The position numbers and the translations under genes are program-made. Below are positions 1 through 5,675 of a stretch of 7,823 nt of DNA, piece after piece. This DNA comes from Chloroflexota bacterium. Lineage in GTDB: Bacteria; Chloroflexota; Dehalococcoidia; GIF9; AB-539-J10. The notes beneath the pieces were generated by a model, which searched no databases, was not told the DNA's origin, and worked only from the letters and a program-made list of their open reading frames with translations. The stretch spans positions 1 to 7,823 of the forward strand of contig JADFUZ010000129.1 in the NCBI GenBank assembly GCA_015222295.1, written 5' to 3'. Numbering within the stretch: position 1 is the first letter of the stretch; the number at the start of each line of letters is the position of its first letter.

Positions 1-76
1 AATCACCGAGACGAAAGAAGACAATAGCCTCGCTGTGACTCTGCTTGACTCTGAGATACTGCCGTCTGAGCGGTGA
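1..76 (+). CDS. 3' end of an unidentified upstream gene (partial)
   Basis: The frame starting at base 2 is open for 24 codons and ends with TGA at 74-76. The other two plus-strand frames close early (TAG at 25-27, TGA at 36-38). The visible C-terminal tail, ending SEILPSER, is hydrophilic and carries no motif I recognise. In many bacteria the gene before ybeY is phoH or a membrane HD-domain phosphohydrolase, but nothing here shows which gene this is. The stop overlaps a GTG at 73-75 that opens the extended ybeY frame. That GTGA overlap looks like translational coupling but may be chance, because YbeY homology starts later. That this is real coding sequence is only moderately likely, since 24 open codons are weak evidence. 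Confidence 0.4.
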   Translation, partial: ITETKEDNSLAVTLLDSEILPSER

Positions 77-112
77 TACGGCCATTGACATTATTCTACT
101 ACAAGGACTACA

Positions 113-141
113 TTGATACGAAGCAGCTCACCTGTTATCAT
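113..141 (+). promoter_or_regulatory. Candidate sigma-70-type promoter for ybeY
   Basis: TTGATA at 113-118 and TATCAT at 136-141 are separated by 17 bases, and each differs from consensus by one base. Transcription would start near 148, about 15 bases before the ATG at 163, which supports that start over the GTG at 73. A second pair lies just upstream: TTGACA at 85-90 with TACATT at 109-114, spacing 18. This is sequence matching only. Confidence 0.45.
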
Positions 142-162
142 GGCTTGGCCGGATTCCACTGC

Positions 163-636
163 ATGCAAACAAAAACAATTGGCATCCACACTGACCCAGA
201 ATTCGAAGATTCCGTTGACCGGCAGCAAGTCAGACGAATAACCCGGGCTGTCCTTAAGGCCGAGAGTGTGACCCCTCCTTACGAGATAAGCCTGGTCTTC
301 ACCGATTCCGAGACAGTGCAACGGCTAAACCGCGACTTCCGAGACGAAGACAAGCCGACGGACGTGCTCGCCTTCCACATGCTGCCTGGACAGGAGACCT
401 CTTCAGCCTTCGTCCTCCCTCCCGACGGGATAACTCACTTAGGAGAGGTCATCGTTTCCTATCCTCAAGCAGCGGAGCAAGCGCGGGAACAAGGACACTC
501 CGTCTCTAAGGAGCTGACACTACTAATCATCCATGGCATACTTCACCTCCTGGGGTGCGACCATGAGCAACTGGAAGAGGAGAGACAGATGCGGGGGAGG
601 GAAGAGGAGCTTCTGGCCGAATGGTTCCCGCAATAG
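163..636 (+). CDS. ybeY: Endoribonuclease YbeY (rRNA maturation factor)
   Basis: YbeY is a single-domain zinc-dependent endoribonuclease of the UPF0054 family, needed for 16S rRNA 3'-end maturation and ribosome quality control in the cytoplasm. The protein from ATG 163 has 157 residues, close to the usual 150-155. The signature HGILHLLGCDHE spans residues 124-135 and supplies the three zinc-binding histidines H124, H128 and H134. The upstream family motifs KPTDVLAF (about residues 64-71) and LGEVIVS (about 93-99) are also present. The frame stays open back to a GTG at 73, but those extra 30 residues do not look like a YbeY N-terminus, and a good promoter lies between the two starts. The ribosome binding site is weak (GGA at 151-153). 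The gene follows a partial gene and precedes a GYD-domain gene on the same strand. The family call is firm; the start is fairly sure. Confidence 0.95.
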   Translation: MQTKTIGIHTDPEFEDSVDRQQVRRITRAVLKAESVTPPYEISLVFTDSETVQRLNRDFRDEDKPTDVLAFHMLPGQETSSAFVLPPDGITHLGEVIVSYPQAAEQAREQGHSVSKELTLLIIHGILHLLGCDHEQLEEERQMRGREEELLAEWFPQ

Positions 637-642
637 TATAAT
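637..642 (+). promoter_or_regulatory. Perfect -10 hexamer after the ybeY stop
   Basis: TATAAT occurs immediately after the ybeY TAG stop (634-636). No convincing -35 hexamer lies 16-18 bases upstream; TGGCCG at 614-619 matches only three consensus positions. If used, transcription would begin near 649 and give the GYD gene at 788 a leader of about 139 bases. Confidence 0.35.
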
Positions 643-656
643 TTCCGATACGGCGG

Positions 657-730
657 ACTGGGGGTTGCATAGAGGCAGGCTGTCCACTTCTTTCACAAGC
701 GGTATGCCAGCTTCACCCAGTGTGAGGACA
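657..730 (+). promoter_or_regulatory. Foldable leader region upstream of the GYD gene
   Basis: The 637-787 spacer contains no gene that I can support. It has several complementary segments. One fold is a stepped hairpin: TGTCC 681-685 with GGACA 726-730, TCAC 693-696 with GTGA 722-725, and AAGCGG 697-702 with CC plus GCTT (707-708, 710-713) around a TATG loop. A competing pairing joins ACTGGG 657-662 to CCCAGT 716-721 and GCATA 667-671 to TATGC 703-707. The 9-mer CACAAGCGG occurs at 694-702 and again at 729-737. The position between a -10 box and a strong ribosome binding site would suit a cis-acting RNA. I do not recognise a known riboswitch class, and short complementarities arise by chance. 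Confidence 0.25.
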
Positions 731-773
731 CAAGCGGGGCTTAAGCTGAGGGGTCGAGAGCGCAGAATAGAAT

Positions 774-781
774 AAAGGAGG
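774..781 (+). promoter_or_regulatory. Strong ribosome binding site of the GYD gene
   Basis: AAAGGAGG is a near-perfect Shine-Dalgarno sequence ending six bases before the ATG at 788. It is the strongest in the window and fixes that start. Most other genes here have weak sites, so this gene is probably translated at a high rate. Confidence 0.85.
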
Positions 782-787
782 TTAAGA

Positions 788-1075
788 ATGGCGAAATTCA
801 TAATGCTAACAACCCTTACCGATGAGGGCAGAAAGACCATCAAGGACAATCCGGCAAGGATCAAAGAGGTCAGCAAGGAAGTAGAGGCAATGGGAGCAAA
901 GGTCCTGGCTCAGTACGCCGTGCTAGGTCCGTACGACTTCGTGAACATCCTGGAAGCTCCCAGTAACGAAGCCGTATCCAAAGTGGCCATAGCGTTGGGT
1001 GCCAGGGGTACTCTTCAAACGATGACAATGGCCGCACTGGACCTTGATGATTTCGTTGGCGCTCTCAAGAAGTAG
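788..1075 (+). CDS. GYD-domain protein
   Basis: The 95-residue protein matches the small GYD-domain family (Pfam GYD), whose biochemical role is not established. Such proteins are cytoplasmic and are predicted to adopt a ferredoxin-like alpha/beta fold that assembles as dimers, as in dimeric alpha/beta-barrel proteins. The family signature is seen as GPYDFV at residues 47-52. The N-terminus MAKFIMLTTLTDEG and the segment GARGTLQTMTMAAL (about 71-84) also fit the family. The length is typical of a complete single domain. No signal peptide or membrane segment is visible. The gene follows ybeY after 151 bases with its own strong ribosome binding site and a possible structured leader, so it is probably a separate unit. 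The family call is confident; the function is unknown. Confidence 0.88.
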   Translation: MAKFIMLTTLTDEGRKTIKDNPARIKEVSKEVEAMGAKVLAQYAVLGPYDFVNILEAPSNEAVSKVAIALGARGTLQTMTMAALDLDDFVGALKK

Positions 1076-1163
1076 CGATAGCCCCTCGGCTGCCCGCTTG
1101 TGCCACAAGGCCCCGTCTGCACAGCGCTTTGCAAAGCAGAGGAGGGTCAGTCTGAGTCAAGAG

Positions 1164-1193
1164 ATCCGAGCTAGAGCCGGACAGATCTCGGAT
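1164..1193. repeat. Inverted repeat between convergent genes, possible terminator
   Basis: ATCCGAG at 1164-1170 pairs with CTCGGAT at 1187-1193 around a 16-base loop. It overlaps the gmk stop (TAG, 1173-1171 on the minus strand) and lies between the convergent GYD and gmk genes. An overlapping alternative stem is GAGATC 1161-1166 with GATCTC 1184-1189. Neither strand shows a T-tract after the stem, so an intrinsic terminator is only a weak suggestion. Elsewhere in 1076-1170 there are a CTTTGCAAAG palindrome near 1130 and a CTTGTG/CACAAG repeat near 1100, but no gene. Confidence 0.25.
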
Positions 1194-1758
1194 TTGCCCG
1201 GCATTTCTCAGAGACAACGATAGCCTTGATCTGGGAGATAACGTCGTCAATCCTGCCCTCGTGGCTTGTCAGAACATAGTCGAACAGAGCCAGGCTCCCC
1301 GTCTCTTCCTTAGCCCTCGCCAGCCTCAGGGTTAGTTCTGACGAGGACTCACTGTGTCGATGCCTGAGCCGAGCTTCCAACTCCTCCATCGACGGAGGCA
1401 TTAGAAAGACAAACACCGCCTCGGACAGAATGCTCTTGATAGTGGCTGCGCCCTGAACGTCCACCTTGACTACCACGTCCATTCCCGCGGACAAGGCCTG
1501 GCTTATTTCGGCTTTAGGTACCCCGTAGCAATTGCCGTACACCCTGGCCCATTCGAGAAGCTGACCCTCGTCGATCATCCGCTGAAACTCCTCCTGGGAA
1601 AGGAAGTGGTAGTCCACTCCGTCCTTCTCCACAGCCCGGCGAGACCGCGTAGTAGCAGTCACAACGTAATGAAAGGGACAACCCAGTTTTCTCATTCTCG
1701 TAAGCACAGCATCTTTGCCCACTCCGGAAGGCCCAGAAAGAACAATGAGGAGCGGCAT
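1171..1758 (-). CDS. gmk: Guanylate kinase
   Basis: Guanylate kinase transfers phosphate from ATP to GMP or dGMP, an essential cytoplasmic step in GTP and dGTP synthesis. From the ATG at 1758 it has 195 residues, within the usual 190-210. The P-loop GPSGVGKD is at residues 9-16. The GMP-binding part follows, with TTRSRR at 36-41, GVDYHFLS at 47-54, LLEW at 67-70 and YGNCYGVPK at 74-82, then VDVQGA at 99-104. The lid segment RHSES at 134-138 departs from the common RGTES form. An in-frame GTG at 1782 would add eight residues. I prefer ATG 1758 because GGAAGG (1773-1768) sits nine bases upstream of it, and because a TATAAT at 1794-1789 puts the predicted transcription start at the GTG itself. 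gmk is last in the birA/symporter/gmk cluster. Confidence 0.94.
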   Translation of the reverse strand: MPLLIVLSGPSGVGKDAVLTRMRKLGCPFHYVVTATTRSRRAVEKDGVDYHFLSQEEFQRMIDEGQLLEWARVYGNCYGVPKAEISQALSAGMDVVVKVDVQGAATIKSILSEAVFVFLMPPSMEELEARLRHRHSESSSELTLRLARAKEETGSLALFDYVLTSHEGRIDDVISQIKAIVVSEKCRANPRSVRL

Positions 1759-1788
1759 CGAAGCAGGCCTTCCGATGTGCACGTTTCC

Positions 1789-1797
1789 ATTATAGCA
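1789..1797 (-). promoter_or_regulatory. Extended -10 promoter for gmk
   Basis: On the minus strand the bases read TGCTATAAT, a perfect extended -10 element. Its TAA is also the stop codon of the symporter gene. There is no recognisable -35, which extended -10 promoters often lack. The predicted start near 1782 leaves a 24-base leader that includes the GGAAGG ribosome binding site of gmk. This would allow gmk expression independent of birA and the symporter gene. Confidence 0.5.
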
Positions 1798-3175
1798 CGG
1801 GGTCGCCCGGCTTCCCCCGCCGCACGAGAAAGCTCACGCCGAATAGGAGCATCGCGCCTACGGCAAAGCCCACGAGTCCGAGGTCTTCCTTTAGAGGGAT
1901 ATCAAGACCGGGGATTCTGCCCAGCAACCCAATCGCGCCACCACCTACGACAGCCGCCAACGCCCCCTGCGGGGCGACCTTTAGCCTTTCCTTGTAGAAC
2001 CCTGCGATTACCGGGACGACCAGACCGCAAGTGAAGACGGTATAGGCGAAGAGCAGAGACGAAATCACCCCCTTGAGCGTCATAGCCAGACCCAGTGCCA
2101 CGAGCCCCAGAATGGCCATGCACATCCTCGTCACCAAGAGGGTCTTTCCCTCACCAATCAGTCGAAGCCGCTTGAGGACATCCTGGGTTAGAATAACGCT
2201 CTGGCTGAGGAGACAGGTATCCGCGGAGGACATGAGCGCAGCAACCAGTGCCACCAGGACCAGTCCGTCCAACCCGGGCGGCATGAACTGCCCTATGACC
2301 TCGGGTAAGGCTTGCTCGGCGGGTATATCAGGAACGAGAACCCGTGCACTCATGCCTATCAGGGCCACAGCAAAGGCGAAGAGGAAAACGAAGAAGCTGG
2401 TAACAAGGACTGCTCTCCGAGCCACCGTCCCATCCCTGGCACAGAAGAGCCTGGTATATATGTCCGGCCCCACTACGTAGGTGGCTCCAACCAGAATCAG
2501 AAAGGACAGAAGCGACTTCCAACTGAATCCGGCGCTCAGTGGGAAAGAGAAGTAGTCCTCGGGAAGAGAGTCCTTGAGGCCGGCTAGACCCCCTGCGAGA
2601 GAGGAGACTATTGCTAGCGCCAGCAGAATCCCCACAAGGAGAATCACTGCCTGTATGAAATCGGTGCGAATTACAGAGTACTGGCCCCCCAGAATCGCGT
2701 AGACCACGAGAACAGCCGTGAAGACCACCATCCACAGAACGGGAGAGCCAAGCCCCAGAACGGATAGGACTCGCCCCGCAGCCACGATCTGTCCCGCTAC
2801 CACCCCCGTCCAGGCAACAACGATAAGAATTGAGCTTGCCAGGCCAACACGGTGGTCATATTGCCTTTCCAGGAGCTCCGGGAGGGTATAGAGCGCGGTA
2901 CCTCTCACTCTCCGTGCGAAGAACCCCAGAACAAGCAGGCCAATACCCCCGGCCAGAAGCCACCAGGCGCCGGTCAAACCCAACTGAAATCCCAAGCCTG
3001 CCACACCCACGGTCGCCGAGCCGCCAACAATGGTGGCAAGAAGGGATCCTGTGATGAGAAGCGTGCTTCCTTTCCTGTCCGCAACAAAGAACCCGTCCTG
3101 GCTTTCTGCCCTTCTCCTGCTCCATACTCCCACGCCAATCACAGCCAGAAGGTAGAGAACGAGTATGACCATCAT
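1790..3175 (-). CDS. Sodium:solute symporter (SSS family)
   Basis: This 461-residue integral membrane protein belongs to the solute:sodium symporter family (SLC5-like, LeuT fold), which imports small solutes driven by the sodium gradient. Roughly 13 hydrophobic segments are visible, including residues 2-18, 40-60, 69-86, 110-132, 138-162, 173-195, 254-275, 350-367, 369-392 and 431-451. Two family landmarks are clear: GGQYSVIRTDFIQ at 163-175, and MSSADTCLLSQS at 315-326, which carries the hydroxyl residues associated with the sodium site. The C-terminus is short and basic (VRRGKPGDPVL). The ATG at 3175 follows the birA stop with no gap and no clear ribosome binding site, so translation is probably coupled to birA. 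Family members carry proline, sugars, pantothenate, biotin and other vitamins. The substrate cannot be read from sequence alone, but the birA neighbour raises the possibility of a vitamin. Confidence 0.9.
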   Translation of the reverse strand: MMVILVLYLLAVIGVGVWSRRRAESQDGFFVADRKGSTLLITGSLLATIVGGSATVGVAGLGFQLGLTGAWWLLAGGIGLLVLGFFARRVRGTALYTLPELLERQYDHRVGLASSILIVVAWTGVVAGQIVAAGRVLSVLGLGSPVLWMVVFTAVLVVYAILGGQYSVIRTDFIQAVILLVGILLALAIVSSLAGGLAGLKDSLPEDYFSFPLSAGFSWKSLLSFLILVGATYVVGPDIYTRLFCARDGTVARRAVLVTSFFVFLFAFAVALIGMSARVLVPDIPAEQALPEVIGQFMPPGLDGLVLVALVAALMSSADTCLLSQSVILTQDVLKRLRLIGEGKTLLVTRMCMAILGLVALGLAMTLKGVISSLLFAYTVFTCGLVVPVIAGFYKERLKVAPQGALAAVVGGGAIGLLGRIPGLDIPLKEDLGLVGFAVGAMLLFGVSFLVRRGKPGDPVL

Positions 3176-4123
3176 TCACAAATGAAAGCAATCGCCCGCG
3201 AGGATGTTCCTCAAAGAGTTGTCGCGGCACCTCACCACGAGCGCTCCATTGGCATCGATGTCAACGGCTTTCCCTTCTATCTCCTCACCGAAGGCTGCTA
3301 TCCTCACATTCCTGTTCAAAGTCGCCGAGAGCTTCCTCCATTCGTCAAGTAGGTCAACTCGGGTTAATAGACGTTGCTGTTCGCTTATCTCCTCCAGCAC
3401 CGCAGTCAAAAGCTCCTTTCGGGAAATGTTCCTTCCCAACTGGTCACTCACGGAAGTCGCCCCAGACTGGGAAACGGATGAGTTCACATTTATGCCGATC
3501 CCTACGTTCACGTACTTTATGGCGTCCGTCTCCGCTTCCATCTCCGAGAGTATGCCGCAGACCTTCCTTCCTCCAATCAGAACATCATTGGGCCATTTCA
3601 ATTCTGCGGGCAAACCGAACAGCCTTCTGATCGCACGGGCCACAGCCACTGAAGCCATCAAGTTAATCCTTGGAGCATATGCCGGCGCTAGTTGGGGCCT
3701 CAAGAGGAGGGTGCAATAGATCCCCCCTCTTGGGGAGGACCATTCCCTACTCAGCCTTCCTCTGCCGTGAGTTTGAGATTCAGCCACTACGACCACCCCT
3801 TCCCCTGCTCCAGCCTTTGCCAGTCGTCTGGCCTCATCCATTGTCGAGTCAATTTCCTGGAAATGACGCGTCTCTTGCTCCCAGCCGGGGAGTTCGTAGG
3901 GAAGCAGCAGATCAGGGGCGAAAGTCAAACGATACCCCCTGGGTGAGGAATCCAATACGTAGCCCTGTTGTCCAAGACTACGAATATGCTTCCAAACGGA
4001 CACTCTCGAGATTCCGAGCTCTTTGCTAAGAACCTCACCGGAAACATAATCGCCTCTCGCCCGGAGCGCCTTCAGTATCTTCGCCCTGTGTATGTTAACC
4101 ATCAGCAAGATATGGTTAACCAT
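3176..4123 (-). CDS. birA: Biotin--protein ligase / biotin operon repressor BirA
   Basis: BirA makes biotinyl-5'-AMP and attaches biotin to the carrier protein of acetyl-CoA carboxylase and similar enzymes. The 315-residue form has an N-terminal winged helix (about 12-66, with SGEVLSKELGISRVSVWKHI at 28-47). This marks the bifunctional class that also represses transcription. The catalytic core follows, with GRGRLSREWSSP at 120-131, KWPND at 176-180, GGRKVCGILSE at 184-194 (K187 being the conserved active-site lysine) and VGIGINVN at 207-214. The small C-terminal domain ends at GDCFHL. All key motifs are intact. Two starts compete: ATG 4123 has GAGG seven bases upstream, while ATG 4102 gives exactly the N-terminal spacing of E. 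coli BirA as I remember it. A GTTAAC inverted repeat covers both, suggesting autoregulation. The gene abuts the symporter gene and diverges from the MBL hydrolase gene. Confidence 0.95.
   Translation of the reverse strand: MVNHILLMVNIHRAKILKALRARGDYVSGEVLSKELGISRVSVWKHIRSLGQQGYVLDSSPRGYRLTFAPDLLLPYELPGWEQETRHFQEIDSTMDEARRLAKAGAGEGVVVVAESQTHGRGRLSREWSSPRGGIYCTLLLRPQLAPAYAPRINLMASVAVARAIRRLFGLPAELKWPNDVLIGGRKVCGILSEMEAETDAIKYVNVGIGINVNSSVSQSGATSVSDQLGRNISRKELLTAVLEEISEQQRLLTRVDLLDEWRKLSATLNRNVRIAAFGEEIEGKAVDIDANGALVVRCRDNSLRNILAGDCFHL
4094..4120. promoter_or_regulatory. Candidate BirA operator at the birA start
   Basis: GTTAACC at 4094-4100 and GGTTAAC at 4114-4120 form a perfect inverted repeat with a 13-base spacer, and their GTTAAC centres are 21 bases (two helical turns) apart. 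Known BirA operators have GTTAAC- or GTTTAC-type half-sites in the same orientation, with spacers of about 14-16 as I recall, so this one is slightly short. It overlaps both possible birA start codons and lies downstream of a perfect TTGACA hexamer (4140-4135, minus strand). Binding here would give autoregulation of birA and the symporter gene, and might also touch the divergent promoter. Confidence 0.5.
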
Positions 4124-4157
4124 TATCCCGCCTCTGTCAAGTCCACCCGTGCGGGAA

Positions 4158-4187
4158 TAGACAAGGCCAGGGCAAAAGAGCTATCCT
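4158..4187 (+). promoter_or_regulatory. Candidate promoter of the MBL hydrolase gene
   Basis: TAGACA at 4158-4163 and TATCCT at 4182-4187 are 18 bases apart, matching consensus at five and four of six positions. The predicted start near 4194 is only about three bases before the ATG at 4197, so the mRNA would be nearly leaderless. This agrees with the absence of a ribosome binding site. Confidence 0.4.
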
Positions 4188-4196
4188 TAGTGCACC

Positions 4197-4838
4197 ATGG
4201 AGATCGTCTGGCTAGGACATTCTTGCTTTCTCATCAAAGGAAAGGAGAGGGCCATCATCACTGACCCCTATCGCCCTGATCCGTCGTGCTCCTGGCCTGA
4301 ACCCGGAGCAGACATAGTGACTATCAGCCATTTCCATCCCGGTCATAGTTACATTGAAGGCGTCGCGGGCAACCCGAAGCAGGTAGACGGCCCAGGGGAG
4401 TATGAGATAGAAGGAATATTCATCACCGGGACCAGCACCTTCCACGACAATGAGAAGGGCAAACTAAGAGGGAACAACACCGTTTACCTTGTGGAGATGG
4501 ACGGAGTTGCCCTCTGCCATCTGGGAGACTTGGGACACGGCCTGACTTCCCAATTGATAGAGGAAATAGGAGCTGTTGACATCCTTTTCTTGCCCGTTGG
4601 GGAAGTGAACGCTATCAACATCGATACAGCAATAGAGACACTGAGGCAGTTGGAAGCCCGCATAGTAGTCCCTATGCATTACAAAACCGATGTGCTGCCC
4701 AGAGATCTCGCGCCTCTCAGCAAGTTCCTCACCAAGATGGGGGTCTCGGAAGCAGAGTCAAGACCAAAGCTCTCAATCACTGCCTCGTCTATGCCCCCCA
4801 GCGCACAGGTCGTGGTTCTCGACTGCAAGAGAGGATGA
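4197..4838 (+). CDS. MBL-fold metal-dependent hydrolase (UPF0173/COG2220-like)
   Basis: The 213-residue protein has the short metallo-beta-lactamase fold of UlaG/UPF0173-type proteins. Most of these are uncharacterised cytoplasmic hydrolases. It begins in the typical way, MEIVWLGHSCFLIKG, which fixes the start despite a missing ribosome binding site. The metal-binding motif is SHFHPGH at 44-50, where the aspartate of the canonical HxHxDH is replaced by G49. Other likely ligands remain: H83 in FHD (82-84), D111 in HLGD and H161 in MHYK. The family segment DGPGEYEIEGIFI is at 64-76. No signal peptide or membrane segment is seen. The gene diverges from birA, and the spacer may hold both a BirA operator and its own promoter. 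The fold is clear; the substrate is unknown, and the lost aspartate may reduce it to one metal or change its activity. Confidence 0.87.
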   Translation: MEIVWLGHSCFLIKGKERAIITDPYRPDPSCSWPEPGADIVTISHFHPGHSYIEGVAGNPKQVDGPGEYEIEGIFITGTSTFHDNEKGKLRGNNTVYLVEMDGVALCHLGDLGHGLTSQLIEEIGAVDILFLPVGEVNAINIDTAIETLRQLEARIVVPMHYKTDVLPRDLAPLSKFLTKMGVSEAESRPKLSITASSMPPSAQVVVLDCKRG

Positions 4839-4901
4839 CCGGCAGGTCTCCTTTCTATTATTCCGAGCGAGAGCCAATATCGTACCCGTGAGCATCAACC
4901 T

Positions 4902-4931
4902 TTGACAAGGCTCAGAGGCCATCTCTACAAT
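4902..4931 (+). promoter_or_regulatory. Strong promoter of the zinc-ribbon gene
   Basis: A perfect TTGACA at 4902-4907 and TACAAT at 4926-4931 (five of six) are separated by 18 bases. The expected start at about 4938 lies some four bases before the ATG at 4942, predicting a nearly leaderless mRNA. The rest of the 4839-4941 spacer holds nothing else I can identify. Confidence 0.65.
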
Positions 4932-4941
4932 AGTTCCTGAT

Positions 4942-5637
4942 ATGAGCGCAGCTGGAGATCTTTATAGACTGCAACAGCTTGATATTGAACTCCAGAGAAC
5001 CCAGCGTACTATCGACGAAGTAGCTCGCCAGCTCAGTGGAAACAAGGCCCTGGCAGCAGCCGAATCCCAGTGGGCCTCCCACAAGACACTGCTAGGGGAA
5101 GCAAGCAAGAGACAGAAGGACGCTGAATGGGACCTGGAAGACTTGCAGGCAAGGAGCAAGAACCTTAACAACAAGCTCTACGGGGGCGCAGTCAAGAATC
5201 CCAAGGAACTGGTCAACCTCAAATACGAGGCTGACATCCTCGCCAAGAAAACCAAGGGCAAAGAAGACGAATTGCTGGAACTCATGGGGCAAGCGGAGGA
5301 ACTGGAAGCCAAGGTAGAAGCCATCTCGATAGTACTTCAGAGAATGAGACAAGAATGGCAGCAAGAGCAGCAGGTCCTGAGCACAAGGAAGACCGAAGCG
5401 GAGGCGGAGCTTGCCAGGCTCAGCGGGATGCGTCAAGAGCTGGCACAGCAAATCAGTGCGGAGAGCCGTAATCTGTATGAGCAAATGAAGTCAACAAAGG
5501 GGCAAGCTGTAGCCAGGGTGGAGCAAGGAAGATGCCAGGGGTGTCACATAACGCTGCCCACAAGCCAATGGCAAAGAGCCAGGTCAGGTGAACTGGTCCA
5601 GTGCAGCAGTTGCAGCCGAATACTGTACGTGGAATGA
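4942..5637 (+). CDS. Coiled-coil protein with C4 zinc ribbon
   Basis: The 231-residue protein resembles the CT398/C4-type zinc-ribbon family, widespread small cytoplasmic proteins of unsettled function. Residues about 5-180 are almost entirely heptad-like coiled coil, rich in E, K, Q, A and L. They are interrupted by the conserved segment YGGAVKNPKELVNLKYEADI at about 80-99, a hallmark of the family. The C-terminal zinc ribbon has four cysteines in two knuckles, CQGC at 198-201 and CSSC at 221-224, and ends in RILYVE. A nucleic-acid or protein scaffold role is plausible but not shown. ATG 4942 is the only sensible start and has no ribosome binding site. A strong promoter ends ten bases before it, so translation may begin on a leaderless message. 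It is followed by rnpB after 38 bases, with a separate promoter in between. Confidence 0.88.
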   Translation: MSAAGDLYRLQQLDIELQRTQRTIDEVARQLSGNKALAAAESQWASHKTLLGEASKRQKDAEWDLEDLQARSKNLNNKLYGGAVKNPKELVNLKYEADILAKKTKGKEDELLELMGQAEELEAKVEAISIVLQRMRQEWQQEQQVLSTRKTEAEAELARLSGMRQELAQQISAESRNLYEQMKSTKGQAVARVEQGRCQGCHITLPTSQWQRARSGELVQCSSCSRILYVE

Positions 5638-5640
5638 AAC

Positions 5641-5669
5641 TTGACTTCCTGATTTCTCGACTATACACT
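5641..5669 (+). promoter_or_regulatory. rnpB promoter
   Basis: TTGACT at 5641-5646 and TACACT at 5664-5669 are spaced by 17 bases. The transcription start expected seven bases after the -10 is 5676, exactly the first base of the P1 helix of the RNase P RNA. The hexamers are only five and four of six matches, but the agreement with the RNA end is good. Confidence 0.65.
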
Positions 5670-5675
5670 GGTTTT

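Noticed and set aside
73..162. N-terminal extension of ybeY from a GTG at 73, overlapping the upstream stop as GTGA
   Set aside because: The 30 extra residues do not resemble a YbeY N-terminus, the protein from ATG 163 already has normal length, and good promoter hexamers lie between the two starts.
651..730. tRNA-like folding in the ybeY-GYD spacer
   Set aside because: There is no T-loop consensus (GTTCGAATC-like), no credible anticodon arm, and the stem lengths do not fit a cloverleaf.
694..737. Direct repeat CACAAGCGG (694-702 and 729-737) as part of a repeat array
   Set aside because: There are only two copies of nine bases and no flanking duplication. It is kept only as a possible element of the leader fold.
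1606..2034. Plus-strand ORF of 142 codons
   Set aside because: It lies antisense to gmk and the symporter gene, which have strong family motifs. The peptide is rich in R, S and P with no recognisable domain, as expected of a shadow frame.
3725..3770. GRGRLSR instead of GRGRRGR in the BirA biotin-binding loop as a possible defect
   Set aside because: The core glycine/arginine pattern is kept, and I recall similar LSR or MSR forms in Gram-positive BirA proteins, so this is probably ordinary variation.
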